A stretch of DNA of 64,000 nucleotides from Euphorbia lathyris (GCF_963576675.1 NC_088913.1:25747001-25811000), one strand, 5' to 3'; shown: positions 45,660-57,512, counted from the stretch's first letter. Program-made: numbers and translations. The notes: a model not told the origin generated them from the sequence alone.

Positions 45660-46580
45660 AGAAGCAAAAGAGGCATTCAAGAATTAGTTAGTAATCAAAG
45701 ATAAATCATGTAGAAGCTACAAGCTAGTACCATACACTAAATTTATATTTTTCTAGACTGCATATCAACACTAACAATACCATCCATGTAATTACAAGCT
45801 TCAAATAATCATAATCATCAGTCTACGTAAAAAAAACTTTCACCCCAAAGAAAACATTTGAGTCTCTGTTAACACTGTTGTTTAGTTACAGTAAGCTACC
45901 ATTATATGCCTGCAAACAAACCAATATAGGACAGAAAGTACAGAAAAAGAAAACTAGAAAAGTAATGGCAATGCCAACTTCCGAGCCTCGAGAAAGATTG
46001 TTATATTATCAATGATAGGCATAAATGTCTACAAAATCCTAGGCGATTTGCTGAATCTATGTGCTTCAATTTTAAAGCTTCATATTTGTTTACCAATTTG
46101 CAGAACAGACCTACCAAAAGCATCCATGGAAGAAAGTAAGCTCAAACGTTATCCAACTAGGGATGTATTTCAAATTTATCCTTCATTTCCTATTACACAT
46201 ATAAAGTTAACTAGCAAATTAGATTTCCTAATAAAGTTAACTAGCAAACAGGAGAGTTGACCAATTGTTCTGTTCGAAGATTAATACTAGCCAAGTAAAT
46301 CATATTTACTATATAAATAGATGCAACTCTAATATTTCCTCTTCTTAAACATTTGAAAATTATACCTTCTTATTGAAAAGCTTCCATTCCAACATCACTG
46401 CTGCTCCTTGGAGGCTTCATCCCCATTTTAAACTCATGTGATTTAGGAAGTATAACCAGTCCCAAAGTGCATCACTTCCAATTTATATCACATTAACCAT
46501 GCTTCTTGGAAATAGAATCTCCACAAGACCTCATAAGAAAGCAGGAAGAACCCATAAAACAAAGACAAAGATTCAACTGG
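45660..46580. other. CACTA interior without a recognised gene
   Basis: AT-rich. A short open stretch on minus near 46,380-46,430 (M-G-M-K-P-P-R-S-S-S-D-V-G) might be a further exon of the captured fragment, but its splice sites are weak. Confidence 0.3.
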
Positions 46581-46582
46581 TA

Positions 46583-46843
46583 TCAATTTATATGCATGAC
46601 AAAAAAATTGTTGGAAGAAGTTGCATCTGTAGTGGGCAACAGAACAACATCTTCACCAGGATGATCTTTTGAGAAATGCATCGCATCATAAACATGTTTA
46701 AGCAAATCAATTGGCTCAAGAAGCAGTATGTTTTTCATATGTCCCATTAATTTCATTGGAATTGAAAAATACCTCAGATCTGAAGAAGAAACCCTTGTTT
46801 CTCCTTCTCTATCTAGAGTTTTGTTTGCCTCACCTTCATTCAC
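46583..46843 (-). CDS. Unrecognised minus-strand ORF inside the CACTA element
   Basis: 86 codons. The middle part (I-L-L-L-E-P-I-D-L-L-K-H-V-Y-D-A-M-H-F) looks like a genuine amphipathic protein segment, followed by D-H-P-G-E-D-V-V-L-L-P. No family could be named. It may be an upstream exon of the same captured gene as 45,239-45,630 or an unrelated fragment. Confidence 0.3.
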   Translation of the reverse strand: MNEGEANKTLDREGETRVSSSDLRYFSIPMKLMGHMKNILLLEPIDLLKHVYDAMHFSKDHPGEDVVLLPTTDATSSNNFFVMHIN

Positions 46844-47445
46844 CGGGCTTCATTTTGTCTCTCCATCACTCGCCAGAGTTGGGGTTGCTTCTCCTTCATC
46901 GCCATCGTCAATCGCAGTTCCTTCCCTTTGAGTCTGCGTTCTCGTTTTTCATAGCAAACCAAAGATAGAAATTGAACGATGGAGAGGAGAATGGCAGAGA
47001 GCATGGTCGCTGGAGTTCCAGGGAAAGGAGAAGGTAGGAGGAAATTTAGGGGAAAATGGAGAAAAGAGAGAAAGGGGGGAGAGAGAGCGAAGAGGCGAGG
47101 GGTATGAAATTTTGAAGCAAGGGTCTGAAATTCAAAGTCATCGTTTGAGTTTCAGGGGAGCCAAAATAGGGAGGGAATGAAAAGAGACGGGGAAATGAAA
47201 ATTGAGGGAGGGAAGATTTACCAAAAGTAAAAGACATTTTTTTTTGGTAAGAAAAAGTAAAAGACATTAATAATTGATTAATTTGATATTATTATAATTA
47301 ATAAGTGTTCAGTTTTTTCCTTTACAATTTATAAAGGGTTTAATTTAACTATTAAAATATAAAATAAATGGGTTTTAATTAATAATGAATTAATATGGGG
47401 AATTTTTGATAAAGGTTAATAAAAAAAATTCTTATTAATTAAATA

Positions 47446-47577
47446 TTGTAATTCAGGGTCCAACTTTTGCTCTGGTGGCGAATTGCGATTGGAGAACCGA
47501 TTTGATGGTTTTTGCACCTTGATAGAATTGTAATTCAGGGTCCAACTTTTGCTCTGGTGGCGAGTTGCGATTGGAGT
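47446..47577 (+). repeat. 82 bp-period duplication at the LINE 5' end
   Basis: ATTGTAATTCAGGGTCCAAC...GGCGA(A/G)TTGCGATTGGAG occurs at about 47,446-47,495 and 47,528-47,577. It lies just before LINE ORF1 and probably belongs to its 5' UTR promoter. Confidence 0.6.
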
Positions 47578-47645
47578 AGCCCTAAGGTTAGGGTTATTGA
47601 AAGAAATCATATACTCTGAATCGCTCCTCTCTTCTCTCTAAGGCG

Positions 47646-49767
47646 ATGACAAAGGCGATTAGGGTTAGGAAATTTTCTGTGATTGCAGCGGCGGGGAGAG
47701 GCGACGATGGCGGTCGGTCTTCGCTTGGGAGGCTGGATCGTGAGGTTGGGTCGGCGTCGGATCCGGATCTTGCGCCGGATGGGGAGGACGAGGAAGGCTT
47801 TGGCGGATCGCCAAGGAGGAGGCGGGTGAGCGGCGATCGGAGGCGCGATCGTTCTAGGGAGAGAGGGCGGCCGGACCTCCAGGGGGTGGATGGTATTGAT
47901 CCGGTGGTGGCGGCCGGCGAGGGGTTTAGGGATGTTTCTAGGGTTGTTTCGGCAGTGGAGGGGGAGGGGCCGTTGGGCGTGCCCTTGCCGGGGCAGCGGA
48001 GCCCTTCTTCGGCCATTGCTGAGCCGATGCCTGCGCAGGCGCCTTTACCTGGGCCTGGTTCCGCCATGTCGCAGGTCGCGTGGGCAGCTAACATGGTGAA
48101 GTCTGCTACTACGGTTCTAGCCGCGCCTACCGTGCATACGGGTCAGTCTCCGCAAGACATTCATCCTAATTTGTGTTCGGAGGAGGCGCACTCTTTGAAG
48201 TTTGTGTATACCGGGCATTCCGTGCAAGCCACGGGTGTTTCTACTTTCGTCCAAGGCCCTGGGGAGAAGGGCGTTGGATGCCCAGGGCTTGTTAGGGATC
48301 AGGCTTTGGCCTCTGGTCCTGGTGAGATTTCAGGACAGCAACAATCTACTGTTCCACCAATTTATCCGGCTTTTCAGAATGATTGGGGTAATTCATCCTG
48401 GAGGGATAAGGTGTTGGGAGTGGTTGTGGAGGAACCCACGAAGGGAGAGGACATTATTGAGGATGATTCTGAGGAGTTTTTTTCAGACTCTGACATTGAG
48501 GATGGCGAGCCAGAGGACCCACTTTGTCCTAGGATCCGTCTTTCTTCTGAGGACAAGCGAATTCTTAGATCTAAATGGAAATTGGCCTTAATTGTTACTG
48601 TTTTGGGGAAGAGTATTAGCTTTAATTATTTTGCCCAGAGGATCCAGGCCCAATGGGCGAAGATTGGAAAGGTTACCATTACTGACCTTGAGAATGACTA
48701 TTATGTCATCAAATTTACAAGCGCTGAGGACTTCAATGCTGTTGTTAATGGGGGACCTTATATTATTTCCAACCATGTTTTGGCGCTGAGACCTTGGGTT
48801 CCTAATTTCGATCCCCATGATTGTTCTGTTAACAGAATCCTTACTTGGGTTAGGTTCCCAGGCCTCCCCCTTGAATACTATAGTGAAAGATTTTTGAATA
48901 AGATTGGTAGCCTGGTTGGGAAGGTCCACCATGTGGATAAGACTACCATTGGAGCAGTTAGGGGCAAGTTTGCCAGGGTCTGTATTGATATAGATCTCGC
49001 TAAGCCTCTCTTGTCTAAATTCTGGGTTCAGAATAAGGTCTTTCATATTGAATATGAAGGTATACACAATATCTTCTATGAATGTGGCATGTTTGGCCAT
49101 ACCTTTGAAGGTTGTCCTAGTAAGAGGATTGTGGTGGAGGAGGCGGTGGAACCTAACATAGGCAGAGTTGAGGAGAATCAGAGTGATGTAAGGAATTTTG
49201 GCCCTTGGATGCTTGCCAAAAGGTCGGTTAGAAGAAAGCCAAAGGGCTATTGCTACTATAAGTCAGTCTACTGATATCAGTAATGGGATGACTTCTCTTC
49301 AGATCGCGCCGAAGATGAAGGCCAAGCCTCCTGTTATTAAGAAGGGGGGTGACTCTGGGGTGGTTCAAGCTTCCGGTTCAGGGTCAAGGTTCGGTGTCTT
49401 GTCTATGGAGGAGGGACAGGGCTCGGAGCCTCCAAAGGATCAGATGGACTTATGCAAGCCTGGCCTGGAATCTGCCAAGCCTGCCTCCATTATGGGTAAG
49501 TCTATCAACCCTCTCTTTAAAGCTGACACCGACAGTAGTTCCCATCCTTCCCTCTCTACAGGGAAAGCGTTGAGTATTGAGGTTAGTAATCTGAATCCTC
49601 TTGTTGAGGTTCCAGTTAGGAAAGCTATGGGGATTAATAAGCCGAGTCTGAAGAAACCCAAAGCTAAACCTAATAAGAACCATAATGGGAAGGACTCTTG
49701 GGATAAAAGGGGACCCTCTGGTACCTCTTCTAGGCTCTCTGGAGCCCCGAATAAATACCTGATCTAG
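47646..49767 (+). pseudogene. LINE ORF1 (DUF4283-type RNA-binding, zinc knuckle)
   Basis: The ORF opens at 47646 with a long Gly/Pro/Arg-rich leader. A DUF4283 region lies at about 48,540-48,830 (K-W-K-L-A-L-I-V-T-V-L-G-K, then F-T-S-A-E-D-F-N-A-V). The R-I-L-T-W-V-R-F-P-G-L-P segment at about 48,835 is followed by a knuckle-like F-Y-E-C-G-M-F-G-H-T-F-E-G-C. The first knuckle Cys is Phe here. The frame closes at 49274, but the expected C-terminal part continues in another frame (about 49,250-49,767), so a frameshift lies near 49,240-49,255. Family role: binds the LINE RNA. Confidence 0.75.
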
Positions 49768-49812
49768 GTTTTGGGCTTGTGTCTGTAGTTTTCCTTTCTG
49801 ATTGACTTCTTT

Positions 49813-52800
49813 GTGTGGAATGTTAGAGGTGCGGCGAGCAAGGCAACCCGCATCCATGTTAATGATCTTATTAAACAATTTAATCCTTCTTGTTTTGCTC
49901 TTCTGGAGACCAAGATTAGCGGTTCCAAAGCAGATGAGGTGGTTAAGAAGTTTAAGAGTTGGAGTTGTGTCAGATCGGAGGCTACGGGCCGGGCTGGGGG
50001 GATTTGGCTCTTCTGGAAGCCAGGTCAAGTCAAGATTGATATTATTACTATGGACAGTCAATTCATCCATAGTAAGGTGTGTTTCCCTGGTAATAACCCT
50101 TTCTTTGTTACCATCGTTTATGCCGATCCTGTTTTAACTAACAGAAGAAGGATGTGGGAGATTCTTCATTCTATTAGTTCTAATATGGTGGAGGCCTGGT
50201 TGGTTGCCGGGGATTTTAATGACATTGCCACTTTGAGTGGTCAGAGAGGTGGGGGTAACCATTACATTAACAGGTGTCTTAACCATAAGCATAGTATGGA
50301 TCTTTGTGGGCTGTCGGACCTGGGAGCTACTGGTCACAAATTTACGTGGAAAAGGAACAATGTGTTTGTTCGTCTGGATAAAGTGTATGCTAATGTTGCT
50401 GCTATCTGTAGGTTTCCTGAGATCAACGTTCTTAATCTTCCCTTCAGGCATTCTGACCATTGCCCTATCCTGATCAGAATGGTTAAAGGAAACCGGCGGA
50501 AAGGTAACAGACCGTTTAGGTATCTTGTGGCTTGGGATTCTCACCCCGAGTTCAAGAACTTTGTTAAAAACAATTGGCATCCTCAATCCGATGTCATTCT
50601 CGCTGTGGAGGAGTTTAGGAGGAATGTGGTTGGGTGGAACAAGAACATCTTTGGCCACATTATCAGAAGGAAGAATAAGCTCTTGAGAAGGATGGAAGGT
50701 ATTCAGCGTTGTTTAGAGGCTCGTTTCGATCATAGTTTGAATGGTCAGCTTAGAGCTCTCCAGAACGAGTTGGAAGCTGTGCTTAGACAAGAGGAGCTTC
50801 TTTGGTTCCAGAAGTCTAGAAAGTCGTGGATTCAAGATGGGGACCGGAAATCCAGGTATTTTCACCTCTCTACGGTCATTAGAAGACAGAGGAACAGGAT
50901 TGATGCGATCAGAGATACCAATGGTGTTTGGATCTTTGAGGAGGAGGACATTCAGCGCCTTGCCCTTGACTTTTATAAGGACTTGTTTAAAGAGGAAGCG
51001 GTGAACTTGGTTAGCGCCTACTCTGATATTTCCTTCCCTCGGCTTGGGGAGGATGCTATTATGGAAGCTTTCCATCCTGTGGACCTTAAAGAGATTGATC
51101 TGGCCTTTTCCAGTATCGGTTCCACTAAGGCTCCTGGGATTGATGGCATCCCCGCTAGTTTCTATCATAAACACTGGGATATTGTGAAAGAGGGCATTTA
51201 TAGCTTTGTTTTAGGTGTTTTTGGTGGTTCTAAGGATATCAGGCTGGTTAATAAGACCCTCCTCGTTTTGATTCCTAATGTTGATAACCCCTCGTCCTTT
51301 CTTCAGATGAGACCTATCAGCCTTTGTAATGTCTTATACAAAGCCATTACCAAGATTGTGGCTAATAGAATCCGGAAGATCTTGCCGGATATTATTAGCC
51401 AGAATCAAGGGAGCTTTGTTCCTGGTAGACAAATGATGGATAACATTGTTATTGCCCAGGAAGTTGTCCATTCTATGAAAATTAGAAAAGGAAAGAAAGG
51501 GATGGTGGCTCTTAAACTGGACTTAGAGAAAGCCTATGATAGACTAAACTGGAGCTTTCTTCTGGATAGTCTTGCTAAAGCCGGTATCCGGAGAACTGGA
51601 GGAGGTTGATTGAGAGTTGCATTTCCTCTCCTGTGTTCCAGGTTTTGATCAATGGGGACATGTCCGACGATTTCTCTCCCTCCAGGGGTATTCGTCAAGG
51701 GGATCCTATGAGCCCTTTTCTTTTTGTTATCGCCATGGAAAGACTTTCTCACCTGATTCAGGAAGCAGTGAACAAGGGGTCCCTCCACCCTGTGTCCATT
51801 AGCAGGTATGGCCCCTCTATTACCCATTTGTTCTTTGCAGATGATGTGATGCTTTTTGTGGAAGGGAATGAGGAGCAAATTAAGGTGGTGATGGATGTCC
51901 TTAACTGTTTTTGTGAGGCTTCTGGCCAAAAGATTAATGTCCAGAAGTCCCGTATGCTTTGTTCTAAGAACATGGGAAATGGCTTGTGCAGAAGACTTAG
52001 TGAGATCTCGGGTATTCCCTTGACTAACTCGTTGGGAAAGTATCTTGGGGTCCCTCTTCATAGTGACAGAGTTTCCAAAGCCTCCTTTAAAGACATTCTG
52101 GATAAAACTAATGGTGCGTGTGCTAGCTGGAAAGCTAATTCTCCTTCCTTTGCTGGTCGCCTCACCCTTATCCAGTCTGTGAACTGCGCGGCTCCGAATC
52201 ACATAATGCAAGCCTGTAAACTCCCTGAGCCGGTTCTTAACGATCTGGATAAGATTAATCGGCGCTTTCTTTGGGGAGAGTCTGGAGAGGGGAGGAAGGT
52301 TCACCTGGTCCCTTGGAAGGAAGCCTGCCAGCCTAAATGCAGGGGGGGTCTAGGTATAAGGCAAGCTAAGGACAATAATAAAGTCCTTTTAATGAAACTT
52401 CTTTGGAGAATGTGGCAATGCTCCTCCTCCCTTTGGGTTCGTCTGCTGTACGGTAAGTATCGGAAAGACAGAATTTTTGGCGGTCCTAAGGAGAGGGTTG
52501 CGAGCTGTTCCTTCCTTTGGAAAGGGCTTAGTGCCGTTTTTACAGAGTTCTGCACGGGGATTGGTCTGGAGGTGGGTAATGGGAAATCCATTAGCTTCTG
52601 GGATGACATCTGGATTGGTGATAAGCCGCTGATTGAGGTGTGTAGCTCTCCTCCGCCTAATGATTTTCGTTCTTGGCGAGTGGCTGATGTGGTGGACTCG
52701 GAGGGAGATTGGATCTGGTCTAAGTTCGCTTCTTACCTTAGCCTGGAGTCCCTTCTTAAGATTAGAGGAGTCAAGATTAGCAATCAGGAGGAGGATAAGG

Positions 52801-53900
52801 ATAGCCTTTGCTGGGCCCTGACAAATAATGGCATTTACTCATGTAAATCGGCCTATGAAGCTTTTTCTTCTAATAGGGTGGATCCTCCCTTAGATATTTG
52901 GAAGTCCATTTGGACCCTTAAAGTCCCTTATCATATTAGGAGCTTTCTATGGCTGGGCGTCAAGGACAGGCTGCTCACTAATGCGGATAGGCATAGAAGG
53001 CATTTGGCTGAGTCAGGAACCTGTAGTAGATGCAGAGGTCATGTGGAAACCTTGTGCCATGCCTTGAGGGATTGCCCTAACAGTAAAAAGATTTGGGAAG
53101 GGATTCTCCCTCACCATTCCATTCCGTCTTTTATGGCTTATTCTGAGGTTGACTGGTTCACTGATGGTGCCATTGGGAAGGTGTTGGCCAGCAGAGAGCA
53201 CGGTGACATTTTCTTCGCAATTGTTTGCCACCAAATTTGGAAATGGAAGAATGAAGAGCTTTTTGCCGGTAAGTTTTGCCTTACTCCGCATTTACTTGAT
53301 TACTTCTCGAAAAAGCTCCCTGTTATTTTGAACAGCTTTGAAGGGGAGCCCCTTGGTAGCCCCCTCCCGGATAAAGTTGTCCAGTTAGTTGGTTGGAGTA
53401 AGCCTAGGGAAGGGGTGGTGAAGTTGAACACGGATGGCTCTTGTCTTAGCAATGGCAGAATTGCCGCTGGAGGAGTTCTTCGGGATGCTGGTGGAGCGTG
53501 GCTGGCTGGGTTTACCTATAACTTGGGGTTGGGCTCGTCCTTCTCTGTGGAGCTTTGGGGTATTCTGTCAGGTATTAAGCTTGCCATTCGCATGGGTGTT
53601 AAGAGACTCTTGGTGGAGGCTGACAATTTGGAGGCGATTAACATGATTACGAATAGACAGGTTGTTGGTCCGAATAGCCAGAACCTTATCAATGCTATTT
53701 TGAGGCTTCATCCTGCCTTTGAGTCTCTTAATTTCTCCCATGTTTATAGGGAGCAAAACCGCGTGGCGGATCGCTTGGCTGCTGCTGGCCATGGAGGGAT
53801 GTTAGGAGTGTCTACCCTTTCTGTTCCTCCTTCTTCTCTTTTGTCTATTCTTCTCGAGGATAGGGTTGGGGTCAGTCTTCCTAGACTGATCCCGGGTTAG
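49813..53900 (+). pseudogene. LINE ORF2 (endonuclease, RT, RNase H), one frameshift
   Basis: Apurinic-type endonuclease: W-N-V-R-G (start), L-L-E-T-K, V-A-G-D-F-N-D, and H-S-D-H-C-P-I. Reverse transcriptase: K-A-P-G-I-D-G, M-R-P-I-S-L-C-N, G-R-Q-M-M-D-N, A-L-K-L-D-L-E-K-A-Y-D, then I-R-Q-G-D-P-M-S-P and catalytic F-A-D-D at about 51,837. zf-RVT: C-S-R-C then H-x3-D-C-P near 53,030-53,075. RNase H: N-T-D-G-S, E-L-W, E-A-D-N and V-A-D-R-L-A (53,430-53,780), all four acidic residues present. A single base is missing near 51,588-51,590, splitting the frame into 49813-51609 and 51606-53900. No other stop occurs. Confidence 0.9.
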
Positions 53901-53965
53901 GTGTTCTTGTTTGTTCTTTTCCTTTCCTTTCCTACCAAAAAAAAATATTAATAGAATTTATACTT

Positions 53966-54123
53966 TTTTTTTAAAGTTGTGCGCAATGCACTTACATTAA
54001 ACAAGGAAAATTACATCAAAGATGAAGAAAAACCCTTAACCCACCCCACCCGGATGTGATTCGAACCCATGACCTCTAGAGTCATAGGTAAGCTCTCAAC
54101 CAACAGGCTAAGAGTTTCACCAC
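53966..54123 (-). mobile_element. tRNA-derived SINE
   Basis: Perfect 12 bp duplications GAATTTATACTT at 53954-53965 and 54124-54135. The minus strand reads TAGCCTGTTGGTTGAGAGC (A-box-like) and, about 40 bp later, GGGTTCGAATC (B box), ending in an A run. Inserted just after the LINE tail, still inside the CACTA element. Confidence 0.8.
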
Positions 54124-54135
54124 GAATTTATACTT

Positions 54136-54780
54136 ATTAAAAGTGTGGAGAATTTACTTTTAATAAGTGTATTTTATACCCTTATTAAATTTTTCTTATT
54201 AATACCTTTATTTCTTATAGGGATTCCTGAACTACATTTTTGCAAATCCTAATTTATTACATGGCCAATTTTGAACTACAAGAAGTTTTGCTTCAAAAAG
54301 AGAAAACCTAATTCAACATGATAAGTAATCAATTGAATTCAAAATTAAACAAAAATCCAAAATAAAGGAAAAATCACAACACAAACAAAATTCGACTCAT
54401 GATAATTTAACCTAACTAGTTGTCATAGACGATTGAAGTTAAATTACACAATTCAATTATAGTCATTTGGTTTTGAAAGAGTGTAGATGTGAAAGAAGAC
54501 AAACCTAATCTTCTGACCACGAGCAACAGAGAGAACGAAGATGGAGAAATCGATTGAACTGAATGGTGACTATTTGACGGTTGGATTTATGAGAGACACG
54601 GCGGCGATTTCCTTGCTAGACGGTGAAAGCGAAATTTAGGAGAGAGAGAGAGAGAGAGAGAGAGAGGGGATAACATGCTGATCCTTTTCTTTCTTTAGTA
54701 CCCTGCGAAATAAATTTGTTCTCCCCGCCCAATACAAGATAAAAAATAAAAATTTAATATATTAGAAAATAATTTTAAAA
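54136..54780. other. CACTA interior, non-coding, with (GA)n
   Basis: A (GA)n tract of about 28 bp lies at 54,640-54,667. No gene is seen. Confidence 0.5.
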
Positions 54781-55025
54781 TAAGTAATTTATTTGCCACG
54801 AAATAAAATACCAGTGGCATAATTAATTTTATGCCACGAGTAAATATTTACCGTGGCATAATTGTATGTTTGCCACAGAAAAAATTGACCCGTGGCATAA
54901 ATATATGATATGATAATAAGTGTATGGTGGAATCTATTTTTCCCGTGGCAAAATGGAATTATGCCACGAATTTTGAATTCTCGTGGCATGATTCGTGGCA
55001 CAAGTGGTGATTTGTTGTAGTGCTA

Positions 55026-55150
55026 CTTTTTATTTCAATATGGGAATAAGTTGTTCATTACATAATAGACATATATGAACAAGTAAGAACCCCATGTATT
55101 TCAAAATTAATGTTCTTGTTCATTACAGAAAATCTACATAAACCTATATT
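55026..55150 (+). repeat. Minisatellite continuation beyond the CACTA element
   Basis: CTTTTTATTTCAATATGGGAATAAG matches 42,650-42,675 and following text, showing that the CACTA element split this repeat array. Confidence 0.6.
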
Positions 55151-55250
55151 CATAAGTTAGAGAAAAAAAAAGTTAAGCAACATGCACTTGAAAACTAGGG
55201 GAGCTTAATCTTCGAGTTCTGAAACTGCTTAGTGCTTTCCCTCTTGCACA

Positions 55251-55372
55251 TCATGCCCCCATTGCATGCTCTTCATTCCATCTCCTGGCAGTTGAATCAA
55301 ATTCTGCCTTATTACTAAGGTATTGCTCAGCAACTTGTTCTTCCCCTGGAAATGGCTCCTTAATGAGGGGCT
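55251..55372 (-). pseudogene. Possible ubiquitin-conjugating (E2)-like C-terminal exon
   Basis: After a TGATAG acceptor, the minus strand is open for about 40 codons: E-P-L-I-K-E-P-F-P, then V-A-E-Q-Y-L, F-D-S-T-A-R-R-W-N, to TGA at 55251. The A-x-Q-Y-L...F...T-A-R-x-W pattern resembles the last helices of E2 enzymes. The catalytic domain is not present nearby. It may be a captured fragment next to the MULE transposase. Tentative. Confidence 0.3.
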
Positions 55373-55739
55373 CTATCAGTAGTGTATAAATATGTCACAT
55401 CAGCTAAAAAATGCATGCATAGATAAATTAGCCGGAAACCTGGATAATGTAGCAAAGAGATAGATAAAACTAGTGGCAAATCTAACAGTGGCGGTGGAAT
55501 AAGAAGGGCAAGAAAGGAGCTGGGGAAGAGAGATCGTTCCATGAGGACTAATGTTAGGATGGTAAATCCTAATCCTGAATTAAAACTAAGAGTAGGATGA
55601 TAAATTGACCAGTATATATGCAAATTGGTATAATATGTAGTTTTATTACTATCTTAATGAAAATAGAGAATATGAATAAATTGAATAGTGTATATGCAAT
55701 ATAATACAGTACATACTATCTTAATAAGATACAAGTTAT

Positions 55740-56911
55740 TAGAATTAGAGGTTTGGCTGGGAACTCCAGTAGGATAGTATGTCTTCACCACAAAGTTATT
55801 CGTTCTTTTGTCTTCACTAGCGAATAATTGCCATGGACATCCCCGACATCTAGCCCTAACCCCATGATAATCATTTGGTTTCAACTTTAAACGTGCACCC
55901 CTTTTTACAGCATACTTGCCCACTGCCTCTCTAAACTCGTAAAACACTTTTGTAAACCATCCCGGTCTCATACACTGGCATCTCAGAATTTGGATCATAA
56001 TGGACCATTCTCCTTTTCCTTCTTTTTGGCGCATCCTCATCTTTAAAATTTGAATCAAAGCTGTCTACATTAGAGGATCCAATGTAGTCTTCATCACCTC
56101 CTAGAAGTTTATCCATGTCCCTCTTCTTCAAACTAGATTCACCAATCACCCCTTTGTCCGTGTCTAGAGGTCCTAACTGAACTTCAACTAAACGTTGTGG
56201 TCATTTTCTATTGGATCTGTCCCTTTTCTGGCCTGCAACCCGTTATCTGACTTATGCTAGTTCTTCATCACACTCACTTTCCTCTAAATCATCAATGTAA
56301 TCTTTATCATAATTTGGATCTTCTTTTGAGTCTTCACTTTCACTTGAGCTTCCTTCTGATTCTGAACTCAGCTCGAAATCACAATCATCTTGAGCAGGTT
56401 GTTATAGATCAACTGGGTCTGGATGAACGGTCTTATTCAATGGAGTTTTCGTTTCTTCATTAACATGTTCTGGTGAAGTAGGTCTGGTAATAATGCACAT
56501 ATTTGCTACACTTTCCAAGTTGTCATTATCCTCCATGGCATCCCCATCTTGGGCCCCACTTGTTTTGGCATCAACAGTTTTATCTACAAAAACCTCTACA
56601 GTATCATCTGAGCCCTTACAACTGAACATTGTTAGAAGGTCAATGTCATTCAAGAATACAAGTAACACTCCAATCTTCCTATTTCAGTAGTATATTGAAC
56701 CACATGTCTCGTAGCCCAAGCCCCTGATTATCCATAACAAATCAAGCCTGCTGAACTTATCCTCATTAACATAATCTTCCTCATATCCAGTACCACCAAA
56801 ATATTTCAATCCCAACTCATCCCTTACAACCCTACCACCATGATGTAATCTAACAGTCACATAACAATCACCCATTTTGATCATTGATAGAGACAAAACA
56901 TGCAATAGCAA
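55740..56911 (-). pseudogene. MULE transposase N-terminal part, decayed
   Basis: A PB1-like N-terminal domain (V-R-L-H-H-G-G-R-V-V-R-D, then L-G-Y-E) at 56911-56684 is followed by an acidic linker and the MuDR DNA-binding domain at about 55,990-55,760. That domain shows F-R-E-A-V-G-K-Y-A, R-G-A-R-L-K-L-K and C-R-G-C-P-W-Q-L-F-A-S. Stops at 56684 and about 56,413 and a frameshift near 55,960 break it. The catalytic DDE region and SWIM zinc finger are missing. Gene polarity is away from the TIR-like end at 57.4 kb, as in an element entered from its left end. Confidence 0.75.
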
Positions 56912-57359
56912 TAAGACTATCTTCTAAAACGAAAAAAAGCTTAAAAATGGAATCAATTGAAAACTAGATGAGCACTAATCTCTTATGTCGACAAAAAACT
57001 TCTAGCAACCCAACGTTTCTTTCGACATAAAGCAGCTGATCAACGTTAACTGTAAACACCCCGATTCCTTAATCAAATCGTATGATGAAGTAAGATAACC
57101 CAAACTTAACCCTAAATCTTCTACCGTCTTGATCAAAACGCAAACTTGAACTTCAGATTACACCATTTTCCTCCTTTGAAGTTTTTGATCGAAGAAGAAG
57201 AGGACGAAAAGACTACGGAGTGTTTGATCAATACGATTATAACTACTATTTGAGGGTATTTAAGTCTTTTAATATCAATTGCTGACATGGAGTTCAAAAT
57301 ATCGGTCAAATGCCACATCTCAATGCTAAAGTCAGCTTGCACGTGCTTGTTATCATGTA

Positions 57360-57512
57360 GTCCAAATTTGTTTCCATTGAGCCAAAATTAGGGGCTAATA
57401 ATACCACTTTTACATAGTTGAGAGGGTAAATATGATGTCCTTTAAGTCCGGGGGCCAAAATGACCAAAAGTGACAAGTTAAGGGGGTTATATATGGTTTA
57501 GGCCTATTTTTT
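57360..57512. mobile_element. MULE terminal inverted repeat (single end)
   Basis: The minus strand contains AGGCCTAAACC, TTTTGGTCATTTTGGCCCCC and AAAAGTGGTATTATTAGC, matching the arms of the MITE at 38,868-39,336. Together with 55.7-56.9 kb it marks the remains of an autonomous relative. Confidence 0.6.

Larger units (their letters stand above)
47446..53947 (+). mobile_element. Near-full-length L1-type LINE
   Basis: 5' region with repeated segment, ORF1 (47646-49767), ORF2 (49813-53900) and a CTACCAAAAAAAAA tail at about 53,934-53,947. It sits inside the CACTA element. A 5'-truncated relative lies at 22.6 kb. A possible short duplication TATTAAT flanks it (about 47,432 and 53,948). Only a few frameshifts are visible, so insertion is fairly recent. 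Confidence 0.85.
42886..55022. mobile_element. 12.1 kb CACTA (En/Spm) element carrying other elements
   Basis: Left end CACCACAACAAATCATCACT, right end the inverse of CACTACAACAAATCACCACT; flanked by CTA (42883-42885 and 55023-55025), the 3 bp duplication expected of CACTA. Both subterminal regions (42,910-43,260 and 54,790-55,010) hold dense GTGGCA/TGCCAC repeats in both orientations. No CACTA transposase was recognised. The interior carries a MITE, two SINEs, a possible captured gene fragment and an L1 LINE. Non-autonomous, enlarged by nested insertion. Confidence 0.9.

Noticed and set aside
49450..52304. Long minus-strand open stretches (49450-50070, 50134-50658, 51534-52304) and others opposite the LINE
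   Set aside because: They lie exactly opposite conserved LINE ORF2 domains and show no domain of their own; shadows of the + strand coding sequence.
53966..54123. A tRNA gene on the minus strand (A-box and B-box like motifs)
   Set aside because: No cloverleaf could be completed. The poly(A) tail and 12 bp target duplications identify it as a SINE.
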